From contig DLYX01000351.1 in NCBI GenBank assembly GCA_003447545.1, forward strand, positions 1 to 22,410: 22,410 nt of DNA, given 5' to 3'. Under the pieces are notes generated by a model. The model ran no database searches. It saw nothing but the letters and a program-made list of their open reading frames with translations, and was not told where the DNA came from. Shown one piece after another: positions 15,539 through 22,410 of this stretch. Source of the stretch: Deltaproteobacteria bacterium (GTDB lineage Bacteria; Desulfobacterota; Binatia; UBA12015). Numbering within the stretch: position 1 is the first letter of the stretch; the number at the start of each line of letters is the position of its first letter. A program made the position numbers and the translations under genes.

Positions 15539-15856
15539 TCACTCGACAACTCCGGACAGCCGGAGCTCCAAGACCCGTCCGGACGCATCAAGCTCGAGCC
15601 GAGCCGGCATCCCCCGCCGGACTCCACCGACCCCCACTTCTCGGCCGCTGGAGATCACTGAGGACTGGGGAACGATCAACCCGCGAACACCGTCGACCTC
15701 GACCGCGCTGGCCTCGATATAGGTCACTTTGCCCTCCACCAATCGGGGGGCTTCCTGGGCCGCGACATCGTAGGCCGCTCCCAACAAGCACAAACCCAGG
15801 GCGCATCCGAGAAGACGGACGCGGCTGGGACGCGAAACTCTCATCCGATTATTCAT
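15539..15856 (-). CDS. Small exported protein in PilY2 position
   Basis: 105 residues: basic MNNRMRVSRPSRVR, hydrophobic LLGCALGLCLLGAAY, and a likely signal cleavage after VAA. The mature part is an all-beta OB-like stretch (VEGKVTYIEASAVEVDG, GMPARLELDASGRVLELRL). It is the last gene of the pilus operon: its ATG overlaps the end of pilY1 by 8 nt. In Pseudomonas aeruginosa the same place is held by the small protein PilY2, needed for normal fimbrial biogenesis. Equivalence is inferred from position and size, as I cannot confirm sequence homology. A second ATG four codons in is an alternative start. Confidence 0.75.
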   Translation of the reverse strand: MNNRMRVSRPSRVRLLGCALGLCLLGAAYDVAAQEAPRLVEGKVTYIEASAVEVDGVRGLIVPQSSVISSGREVGVGGVRRGMPARLELDASGRVLELRLSGVVE

Positions 15857-18800
15857 AGACTTGCCGCCAATCCACGGGAATCACATTGCCGGCAATCTGT
15901 GGCAGAGCCAATGGCTGCAGCGCGATGCCACCACCCTTGGTCACTCCGAAAAAAGCCTTGGTTTCATCGTCACCGAAAGTGACCTTCAGCGAAGTCGGGA
16001 TACTCTGGCCGACCATCACCCAACGATCCCCCGCTACCAGATCACCATCAGGCCCCGAACCTGTGCCGCTGCCGTCGCCCAAGCTACCGCCGCTCGTTCC
16101 GGCGAGATCGAGAGTCGGAGCTCCGTTCAGCGGATTCAGAAGGTAGATCCGTGCATCGCCACCCGCAGCACACGAGGCCGCCGAGGGTGTGAAGGTCGCA
16201 AAGCCCACGTTGAAAAATACGGTTGGCGAAGGAAGGATTTTTTCGCCTTCACCCTCGAGCCGAATAAACCACCCATCCTTGGCTGCGATCGAATTCGCAA
16301 GAGCCTCTTCCTGTGGGCTACCCGGGGCCGGTATATTCTGCGTCACATCGACCAGAGAGCTCTCGGCCAGATTATCAAGCCCCGTATCCCGGACCGCATA
16401 AAATCGATCGACAATATCTGTCGACAAGGGGTTCGATCGATCTCCGGTGCCGAAATAAACCATCACCGAACCAGAATTCACCACAGCATCGGGACGATAG
16501 AAAATACGCTGACCCGTCGGGGTAGCGAAGATTCGGTCCACCTGAAAATCGTCGCGAATTCGCCACAGGTTACCGCCCAGATCACCGATATAGCCCCGAT
16601 CAAATTGACCATCGCCATTGATATCAAAGAGGAGAGGATCGCTGGGAATTGCAAAATCCATCCCGGGCACCTGCGCAAAACCTAAACGATCGCCCGTATG
16701 CAAATCGATTGCATAGAGAGCGCGCCCGTGGCCGCTCGGGTTCGGCGTATCCGCATCGGCAGCATCAAAATAGAAATCATATCCTCCACCCACCACGGCA
16801 ACAGGAGCGCCTCCGGCCGGACCGAAGCGAGTCAACACCGGCGTCGAGTGAGAATAGCCCAATTCCGTATAGGCGGAAGTTGTCGAATTGATCCGCCACA
16901 GCAGCTTCGGAGCAACTCGGCTGGTCACATCCAGGCCGTAGTACGCTCGCCCCCCTCGGCCCAGACCAAAAACGACGATTTTTTTTCCGTCATCTTCCCA
17001 GATCTTGGGCGAAGCATCGGCGAAGTAGGGATGCTCACCCCCTTCGTCTGGTTGAAGCTCTGTCAAATTGGAAAGAACGTCGGGGGGGAGGAATGCCCAT
17101 AGCTCCTCCCCTGTCTCATCATCAAAAGCATGCAGAAGTCCGTCGTTGGCCCCGACGAGAATCAGCGCATCCTCGTCGGTTTCTTCGTAGCGAATGATCA
17201 GGGGAATGGAGTGGATAATATCCCCTAGAATCCAGCCACGTTTCTCCGTGACGACCCCATCATCGTTGGTATCGAACGAATCCAGACCGTAAACATAATC
17301 AATCAGCTGATTGCGCGTATCCGTATCTGTCGAGGAGAGTCCCAAAAGCCCGGGCGTCAGAGCTTCGTTTTCACGCGAGAAGGCCTGCGCGTCCGCGGTC
17401 AGGTCCACGCCGCCCAGGTTGCCTGTCGCCGTTTCGGTATAGGTGTAAATCTCTCGCGAGAGAACATCTCTCTGGAGAAGAAGCCCGCCCACGCCGCCGG
17501 AGGTCACCGAGTTACCCGATGGCCCCCCGCTCGCGGCATCCCAGAACGACTCAGCCGTTGCGAGAAGCGTGCCATCCTCAAGCGTGGCGGCACCGCTGCC
17601 GCCGAGCGTACACTCAGGCGTGGATGCGTTACAGATAGCGCCCTCATCCTTGTTCAACCCGTACTTCTTCAGGTTGCCCGGCCATTCAGTCCCGCCCTCG
17701 CGCGGGCTGAAGAGCGCCACATAGAGACGATCACCCGACTCTGTTCGGTTGGTCTGGCTCACGGGAACCACCGGCGCGACAAAAGCCTGCGCATCATTCT
17801 TGATCAGATTGATGGCTTCCCGCAAAGCATCATCGAGATCCTCGGGATCCGCTGCCGAGAGGCATTCTCCACCACCGTACTTCTCCGAGGCGCGCCAGAG
17901 CAAAGACCCCGCACCCGGTGACAGATCGCCTTCGGCAGGCTCCTCGCAATAATCAAACCCGAACGAAATTGCGAAAAGGGAGAGGGGCTGGTTTTCCGTG
18001 TTCCCCAACGGATATTCCCCTCGAATCTTCAGCATCGCGTCGTCGAGATAATCCGAGCCGCAGTTGAACATTTCGCCCGTATTGGCGAGGTATGCCGGGC
18101 TCGCCGGATCCTCCTTGCCATCACCATTCAAATCGCCCGGACTTCCGACAAAATTTTCCAACCGATCAAAGCGACACTCTGACTGTGTCCATTCCAGTTC
18201 GTCGCCCTCAACCTCGGGCACGCCATCGGTGACCATCAGCACATAGTTCCGCTGGCAAGTCTCTTCGACCGGCGATGTCGAAAAACCGCTCGCCGCGATC
18301 TGGCCGTTGAAGTACTCCCAGGCATCGATCAATCGGTGCGTCGTCGGTGTACCACCTTCGGCCTGCAGCCCCTGAATAATTGCGGTCAGCTCGCCACGCG
18401 CGGCGGCATCCATGTCCTGCACGGGAAATACAAACGCGTCGTTATTATTGTGCCATGAGGTAACCGATCCCTCATTGAAATAATCGAGCGTACTGTAGTT
18501 CAGTGAAGCCGGGTTGAACACGGTCATCCCAAACCGGACATCTTCATGGGCGCTATTATTCAAAGCAGCGACCATCACCCCCTTGGCGATCGCCATTTTA
18601 TTCTGCTCGACGCAAGTATTGTCTTCGCTTGGACAATCGGTGTCACTCGAGCAGGCTTCGAGAGGGGGCAAACTGCAATTCCGCGGCGGGTTGGTTTCAA
18701 AATTCAACCGGCTTCCAAGCCGACGTCGCGACTCGCGATCATCAATATCGTCGCCCCCGGGTCCCGGAATCAAGTCGACCATGGAACCCGCACAACTACT

Positions 18801-19157
18801 TTCATCAACCTCGTAGGTAGATTGTGTTCGACGGCAACTGCAGTCCGAGCGCACATTGCCTCCCGCCACACCATTTTTGGAGCGGCATCGAGAGTAGACG
18901 AGACCAGGTTCATAGTCGCCCGTATATTCACCACCGGGATAGACATTGTAGGCGACATTCCCCATGCTTCCCGAATTATCGAAAACGATCAGGACATTCG
19001 GGTCCACTTTCGCGCCTGTGAATATATCCGTGTCCAAGGCGAGGGCCGAACCAGTCGAGAGAAATGTCAGCAGAAAACCTGCGAGCAAGATTCGTCGCCA
19101 TTGATGCAAACTCACCGAGAGCCGCGGCCGTCCCTCAAATTCAAGCTCGGGCACCAC
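15849..19157 (-). CDS. pilY1: Type IV pilus tip adhesin/biogenesis protein PilY1
   Basis: About 1,102 residues, the typical PilY1 length. It has a signal peptide (QWRRILLAGFLLTFLS, cleavage near ALA) and an N-terminal von Willebrand A domain with MIDAS DxSxS (VFDNSGSMG, Asp60/Ser62/Ser64) and TDG at Asp311. A cysteine-rich insertion covers about 91-182. The C-terminal PilY1 beta-propeller spans about 645-1085. Three DxNxDG calcium-type loops are seen: 342-350 (DLNGDGKED), 629-638 (DTNDDGVVTE) and 845-853 (DINGDGQFD). PilY1 sits at the pilus tip with minor pilins, promotes extension, and mediates adhesion and surface sensing. GTG 19157 is chosen because GGAGG lies 8 nt upstream; a GTG at 19172 would overlap pilX by 11 nt. 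It follows the pilX stop by 4 nt and overlaps the next small gene by 8 nt. Confidence 0.95.
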   Translation of the reverse strand: MVPELEFEGRPRLSVSLHQWRRILLAGFLLTFLSTGSALALDTDIFTGAKVDPNVLIVFDNSGSMGNVAYNVYPGGEYTGDYEPGLVYSRCRSKNGVAGGNVRSDCSCRRTQSTYEVDESSCAGSMVDLIPGPGGDDIDDRESRRRLGSRLNFETNPPRNCSLPPLEACSSDTDCPSEDNTCVEQNKMAIAKGVMVAALNNSAHEDVRFGMTVFNPASLNYSTLDYFNEGSVTSWHNNNDAFVFPVQDMDAAARGELTAIIQGLQAEGGTPTTHRLIDAWEYFNGQIAASGFSTSPVEETCQRNYVLMVTDGVPEVEGDELEWTQSECRFDRLENFVGSPGDLNGDGKEDPASPAYLANTGEMFNCGSDYLDDAMLKIRGEYPLGNTENQPLSLFAISFGFDYCEEPAEGDLSPGAGSLLWRASEKYGGGECLSAADPEDLDDALREAINLIKNDAQAFVAPVVPVSQTNRTESGDRLYVALFSPREGGTEWPGNLKKYGLNKDEGAICNASTPECTLGGSGAATLEDGTLLATAESFWDAASGGPSGNSVTSGGVGGLLLQRDVLSREIYTYTETATGNLGGVDLTADAQAFSRENEALTPGLLGLSSTDTDTRNQLIDYVYGLDSFDTNDDGVVTEKRGWILGDIIHSIPLIIRYEETDEDALILVGANDGLLHAFDDETGEELWAFLPPDVLSNLTELQPDEGGEHPYFADASPKIWEDDGKKIVVFGLGRGGRAYYGLDVTSRVAPKLLWRINSTTSAYTELGYSHSTPVLTRFGPAGGAPVAVVGGGYDFYFDAADADTPNPSGHGRALYAIDLHTGDRLGFAQVPGMDFAIPSDPLLFDINGDGQFDRGYIGDLGGNLWRIRDDFQVDRIFATPTGQRIFYRPDAVVNSGSVMVYFGTGDRSNPLSTDIVDRFYAVRDTGLDNLAESSLVDVTQNIPAPGSPQEEALANSIAAKDGWFIRLEGEGEKILPSPTVFFNVGFATFTPSAASCAAGGDARIYLLNPLNGAPTLDLAGTSGGSLGDGSGTGSGPDGDLVAGDRWVMVGQSIPTSLKVTFGDDETKAFFGVTKGGGIALQPLALPQIAGNVIPVDWRQVYE

Positions 19158-19161
19158 CGGG

Positions 19162-19656
19162 TCAGCCTCCACATTCCATACATGGTCCGGGACGCGCAGC
19201 GGTCATTCGCACATGACTCCGCGACGCCAGACCTGATTGGCCCGAGACTTTCCGTGAATCGATCTGAAACATGAACATTTTCCCCAGCCCTGCACCCTGA
19301 CCGAATTGAGCGGGGCGCAGTCGACCATCCGTTGTCCGGATCATCAAATTCCCCGGCAGTGATTCATAGCCAACAAAAGCCGACGCAACTTCGGCATCCA
19401 GAGCCACCGGTATCTGACTGAGATCGGTCGTTCGAGCAATGTCTGGATCGAAATTCTCGGCCTCGCCCAAGGCATAAAAGACCCCGCCGTCAGCGGCGTA
19501 GAAGGCGCGCACCGACTCCACGCTGAGCGATCCCCCGATGGTCGACATTTGCCCACTACTGGCCACCGCCAGCGAAATGCCCGCCAGAATGGCAACCATC
19601 CCCAATGCGGCCAGCATCACTATCCCCTGTTCATCGCGAAGTCTCACCATTTCCAT
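19162..19656 (-). CDS. pilX: Type IV pilus minor pilin PilX
   Basis: 164 residues. A short leader RLRDEQG precedes IVMLAALGMVAILAGISLAVAS, the hydrophobic helix. Cleavage is predicted after Gly11, but the +5 Glu is replaced by Ala, as is usual for PilX/GspK-type pilins that cap the tip. The PilX signature AFYAADGGVFYALGE follows at about 51-65. The only two cysteines form CMEC at the extreme C-terminus, as seen in the last residues GPCMECGG. ATG 19656 overlaps the pilW stop (TGATG); a GTG one codon earlier is possible. It lies immediately upstream of pilY1, its known functional partner. Confidence 0.88.
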   Translation of the reverse strand: MEMVRLRDEQGIVMLAALGMVAILAGISLAVASSGQMSTIGGSLSVESVRAFYAADGGVFYALGEAENFDPDIARTTDLSQIPVALDAEVASAFVGYESLPGNLMIRTTDGRLRPAQFGQGAGLGKMFMFQIDSRKVSGQSGLASRSHVRMTAARPGPCMECGG

Positions 19657-20453
19657 CACCCCATTTGGAAACGAAACGCCAAATTACGAACATTAACTTC
19701 AGTCTGCATTGTGGAAGAGGCTTCCGGGTCATCCGGGAGTCCGGTCGCCTGTGCTGTCCGCAGAACAATCTTCACGGCACGCAGATCATCCGACGGCGAG
19801 GACGAAATATCCCCGTCCTGGTCAATGAACTCGAGCTGCAATTCTCGCATATTGTCGCCCATCACGGAGCCGTTTCGACGAAAAATGCCATCTTCGAGAA
19901 GCCAGATGATCTCCTCGATTTCAGTGACCTTGGTCCCCATCGGATATTGGTGTGCCAGAGAACCTTCGAGCTGAATCTGCAGAGCACCGTCGATGGTCTG
20001 CAGCCCGGCGATCGTTCCGGTCTCCGAACTCAGTCCGCTATCGATCAGAACCACTTCGCCCACCACAAAATTGGAACCCGCAGCAACCTGAATTGATGCG
20101 CTGCCGGCTCCGGCCGTTTCCACAAGTACGCTGCGCACATCGCCAAAGGCTCCCCGCAGCGTCAGCTCCTGTCGCCCGGTCTGTGTGGCGTAGGAAACCG
20201 GCGAAAGGCCGGTTTCGGCACCAACGCCCAGCATTCCATATCCCGCCATCCGCAAATCTTGCTGAAAGAGGTATCCAATCGCGCGGCTGGTCAATTGCGC
20301 ATCGGCAAGGCCCTGCTGGTAGGAGGCACTGCGGCTCTGCGCCGTCATGGCCCCAACCATACTGCCGAGAATCGAACCTCCGATCGTGATCGCGACAAGC
20401 ATCTCGATCAATGAAAAGCCTTTTTGCGATCGCAGCTGCGCTGAAGACTTCAT
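19656..20453 (-). CDS. pilW: Type IV pilus minor pilin PilW
   Basis: 265 residues with a class III prepilin signal: basic leader MKSSAQLRSQKG, cleavage Gly12/Phe13, mature FSLIEM with Glu at +5, then the hydrophobic helix. The globular part has RAIGYLFQQDLRMAGYGMLG, the segment typical of PilW, and a beta-rich C-terminal half (DLRAVKIVLRTAQ, VNVRNLAFRF). It is a minor pilin that helps assemble the priming complex with PilV, PilX and PilY1. Its ATG overlaps the pilV stop by 4 nt (ATGA), and its stop overlaps the pilX start. Confidence 0.93.
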   Translation of the reverse strand: MKSSAQLRSQKGFSLIEMLVAITIGGSILGSMVGAMTAQSRSASYQQGLADAQLTSRAIGYLFQQDLRMAGYGMLGVGAETGLSPVSYATQTGRQELTLRGAFGDVRSVLVETAGAGSASIQVAAGSNFVVGEVVLIDSGLSSETGTIAGLQTIDGALQIQLEGSLAHQYPMGTKVTEIEEIIWLLEDGIFRRNGSVMGDNMRELQLEFIDQDGDISSSPSDDLRAVKIVLRTAQATGLPDDPEASSTMQTEVNVRNLAFRFQMG

Positions 20454-20824
20454 GCGTTGGTCACCTGACTTACCAGCGAGGAAAGAGTAATCGAACGCAG
20501 GCCAAGCCGCTCGTTCCAGAGAACCAGCACCTCCACTTTTTTGGCGACGCCAATCTCCGAAACAATCCGCACCACCGTGAAGGAAACACCCTCGCGTTCC
20601 TCGAGTTCCAAGGTGGTCACAATGGAATCAAAAGATGTGCGCAAGGATTCCTCGATGTGCTGGTCAGCCAGATGAGTCGCCAAGCCCAAATTGTTCCCGA
20701 GAGACTGTGCCTTCGCCGAAACCGTATGAACACCTGCGAGCCCGAGAAAGGCAATCGCAATCAGAACCATCGCAACGAGCGTTTCGATGATAGTGAATCC
20801 ATCTTCCGATCCGAGCCGCTTCAT
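20450..20824 (-). CDS. pilV: Type IV pilus minor pilin PilV
   Basis: 124 residues with prepilin cleavage at Gly9/Phe10 (DGFTIIETL), mature Glu at +5 and hydrophobic helix LVAMVLIAIAFLGLAGV. The continuation QSLGNNLGLATHLADQHIEE is typical of PilV minor pilins. The ATG at 20824 overlaps the fimT stop in an ATGA; the longer frame to 20851 would put extra residues before the leader and is rejected. It acts in the same tip/priming complex as PilW and PilX. Confidence 0.92.
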   Translation of the reverse strand: MKRLGSEDGFTIIETLVAMVLIAIAFLGLAGVHTVSAKAQSLGNNLGLATHLADQHIEESLRTSFDSIVTTLELEEREGVSFTVVRIVSEIGVAKKVEVLVLWNERLGLRSITLSSLVSQVTNA

Positions 20825-21402
20825 TGCCAGCCAGCCTCGGTCTGCCGCCAAAGACGTGCTCGACCCGCTCCTGTTACCGACACCGCGTAGGCAACAGAGC
20901 CTTCGGATGTCCGGACATAATAAGCTCCGGTATCCAACGGCATTCCGCGCGCCGTGAATACGATCGGCGCCGCTGGAGCTGCAACCTCGACTGCATTTCC
21001 GTAAGGACCGGTCTCCGCTCCGTTCAGATCGAATTCCACACCGGGCATCGATTCGCGCAGATCGATCGCACGGAGGACGGGATCCTCTTCCGGCACGATC
21101 ATATTATTCGTACCCACACGTTGGACCCGATAGGAAACTCCCGCCTCTCCCGTTGTCGAAACATAGTGACGGACGCCGGTGCGAATACTCTGCGCGCGAG
21201 CGTAAGCAAGATTACCAAGGAGCTGAGAGGCCGCCGCGCTGGCTCGCATCTGGCGAGCAATTTGCGAGTATTGGGGAGCAGCGATTCCCGCGAGGATCAT
21301 GATCATTCCGGTCGCGACCATCACCTCCATCAAGCTCAATCCCCCCTCATTGCGGAGAAGGCCGCCGCGGGCTTGCTGCTTTTTCTGGTTTTTCGCTGCC
21401 AC
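20821..21402 (-). CDS. GspH/FimT-family minor pseudopilin (FimT/FimU)
   Basis: 193 residues. Basic leader AAKNQKKQQARGGLLRNEGG, predicted cleavage Gly21/Leu22, mature LSLMEVMVATGMIMILAGIAAP with Glu at +5. Leu instead of Phe at +1 is less common but seen. The C-domain with IVFTARGMPLDTGAYYV matches the GspH/FimT globular domain. Start GTG 21402 has GGAGG 9 nt upstream; the frame is open to 21567 but that extension has no pilin leader character. It is the first gene of the pilus operon, in the position of P. aeruginosa fimU. FimT-type and FimU-type members cannot be told apart here, so no symbol is given. Confidence 0.9.
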   Translation of the reverse strand: MAAKNQKKQQARGGLLRNEGGLSLMEVMVATGMIMILAGIAAPQYSQIARQMRASAAASQLLGNLAYARAQSIRTGVRHYVSTTGEAGVSYRVQRVGTNNMIVPEEDPVLRAIDLRESMPGVEFDLNGAETGPYGNAVEVAAPAAPIVFTARGMPLDTGAYYVRTSEGSVAYAVSVTGAGRARLWRQTEAGWQ

Positions 21403-21462
21403 AATCACAATCCTCCAGCCCTTGTCATTGCAATCTTCGTTCCTCGGAGGCGGTCGTGGGCG

Positions 21463-21503
21463 GAATTTTATATTATTCAGTAATTTCAGTAGCTTGATGT
21501 CAA
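21463..21503 (-). promoter_or_regulatory. Possible promoter of the pilus operon
   Basis: On the minus strand TTGACA (21498-21503) is followed by an AT-rich tract around TAATATAAAAT (21471-21481). The spacing to the best TAATAT is 22 nt, longer than the usual 16-18, so the assignment is weak. No -24/-12 sigma54 element was seen. It would leave a leader of about 60 nt before the GTG at 21402. Confidence 0.25.
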
Positions 21504-21540
21504 TCCTCGAGTTTGCCCAAGCACGCCAAGCGTCGATATT

Positions 21541-21568
21541 TTGACGATATTTGAACGGTCCGTACATT
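21541..21568 (+). promoter_or_regulatory. Possible promoter of the PhyH gene
   Basis: TTGACG (21541-21546) and TACATT (21563-21568) with 16-nt spacing fit a sigma70 pattern loosely (5/6 and 4/6). They lie 88 nt before the ATG at 21657, in the 254-nt divergent gap that otherwise shows no gene. Confidence 0.25.
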
Positions 21569-21656
21569 TCCGTCAGCGCAAATCCCTGCCCAAACGCCTT
21601 GGCGTACCGTGCCGCCCCCTTGACGCCGGGCCGGAGCCGCAGGATGTTGCCGCTAT

Positions 21657-22410
21657 ATGAGCCTCTCCCCGAAGCAACAACACGCCCTGGACGAAGTCGG
21701 CTTCGTGAACCTGGGACAGGTTCTCGACGACGAGCATCTCGAAATCATCCGCCACGAGTACGATATTCTCGTGCGCCCGGAAAAACAGACTTTGGGCAAT
21801 GAGGTCGATGGAAAATTTCCCTATCGCGCGATGCTCAATTTCCGCAGCGATCCGCTTCGAAAAATCCTCACTCATCCCGATTTGGTGGGGCTCGCCATTG
21901 ATCGTCTGGGGCCCGATATCCGCTTTTGGTGGGATCAGGGGATCAATAAATCGCCGGGCTCCGGGAGCCATATCGATTGGCACCAGGACAACGGCTACCA
22001 ACGCGGCCAAGTACCGGAATATCTCACGTTCTGGCTGGCCCTGGACGACTCCGATTTGAACAACGGCGGTCTCCTGGTCATCCCCGGCTCCCATCGCCAC
22101 GGTCAGCAATCGCATGAACTACGCGATGTCCACTGGGTGATCCCGGAGGTGGAAGCCTCCGGTGCAATCGCCTTGAATGCTCAAGCCGGTGATCTTCTGA
22201 TTTTCTCATCCCTGCTTGTACACAAAACCGTCGGCAACCATTCGACGGATCGTGAAAGGCGCGCATGGGTGATCCAGTATGCGAAGGCTGACGCCACGAA
22301 TGCCGAAGATGGAACCACTTATGAAGACCGACCGTGGGTCGCCAGAGACGGGAAAGTCCTGGAAACGCTCCTCGTTGAGAAACCGTTCGACCTGGGTCGC
22401 ACTAATCAAA
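21657..22410 (+). CDS. Phytanoyl-CoA dioxygenase (PhyH) family protein, 3' partial
   Basis: 251 codons are visible and the frame runs off the right edge without a stop. Fe(II)/2-oxoglutarate dioxygenase fold of the PhyH family: N-terminal LSPKQQHALDEVGFV and IIRHEYD helix, then the facial-triad HxD in SHIDWHQDNGY, YLTFWLALDDSDLNNGGLLVIPGSH on the jelly-roll, and the distal His in SSLLVHKTVGNHS. The Arg expected to hold 2-oxoglutarate is probably in STDRERRAWVIQY. Family members hydroxylate CoA esters, lipids or small natural products; the substrate is unknown. ATG 21657 lacks a good Shine-Dalgarno but gives the standard N-terminus. It is divergent from the pilus operon and probably unrelated to it. 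Confidence 0.9.
   Translation, partial: MSLSPKQQHALDEVGFVNLGQVLDDEHLEIIRHEYDILVRPEKQTLGNEVDGKFPYRAMLNFRSDPLRKILTHPDLVGLAIDRLGPDIRFWWDQGINKSPGSGSHIDWHQDNGYQRGQVPEYLTFWLALDDSDLNNGGLLVIPGSHRHGQQSHELRDVHWVIPEVEASGAIALNAQAGDLLIFSSLLVHKTVGNHSTDRERRAWVIQYAKADATNAEDGTTYEDRPWVARDGKVLETLLVEKPFDLGRTNQ

Noticed and set aside
15409..15858. 149-residue plus-strand frame in the MBL/pilus gap
   Set aside because: Mostly antisense to the PilY2-position gene, Arg/Pro-rich, no ribosome site or motif.
1..22410. tRNA, rRNA, CRISPR arrays, insertion sequences, attachment sites
   Set aside because: None seen on reading both strands; coding density leaves no gap above about 255 nt.

Overview
The window is a gene-dense stretch (roughly 60% G+C by eye) from a Gram-negative bacterium. 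The evidence is a complete type IVa minor-pilin/PilY1 operon together with secreted proteins carrying Sec signal peptides. The rest is rich in catabolic oxidoreductases, CoA-ester enzymes and a luciferase-like flavin oxidoreductase of the F420-type family. That mixture resembles uncultured deltaproteobacteria-like lineages (Binatota, Myxococcota, Desulfobacterota). This placement is inference; the window has no rRNA or other phylogenetic marker. I see no tRNA, rRNA, CRISPR array, insertion sequence or phage gene.

Region 1 (1-7233) is a small-molecule catabolism cluster. It holds an amidase cut by the window edge, a convergent SDR-LLM oxidoreductase pair on the minus strand, and, divergent from that pair, a two-gene ATP-dependent hydantoinase/oxoprolinase unit (HyuB then HyuA, overlapping by 4 nt). 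The 126-nt gap between the divergent units carries two short palindromes. Together these genes could open and process a cyclic amide/imide, but the substrate is unknown.

Region 2 (7240-8733) has a methylenetetrahydrofolate reductase (MetF) divergent from a small secreted DUF2939-like protein. A long inverted repeat (17-19 nt arms) sits between them.

Region 3 (8771-13265, minus strand) looks like one operon. In transcription order it is an IclR regulator, a SnoaL/NTF2-like protein, a metal-dependent cyclase-family hydrolase, an acyl-CoA dehydrogenase and a double-hotdog MaoC hydratase that resembles mesaconyl-CoA hydratase. I read it as an inducible degradation pathway ending in CoA-ester oxidation and hydration.

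Region 4 (13357-15342, plus strand) encodes a secreted TPR protein, a dodecin and an MBL-fold hydrolase that overlaps the dodecin by 4 nt.

Region 5 (15539-21402, minus strand) is the pilus operon: FimT/FimU, PilV, PilW, PilX, PilY1 and a small secreted protein in the position of PilY2. The order matches the Pseudomonas aeruginosa fimU-pilV-pilW-pilX-pilY1-pilY2 locus, and nearly every junction overlaps or abuts. These proteins form the tip complex that primes and caps type IV pili, with PilY1 as Ca-dependent adhesin/mechanosensor.

Region 6 (21657-end) is a phytanoyl-CoA dioxygenase family protein, divergent from the pilus operon and truncated by the window end.
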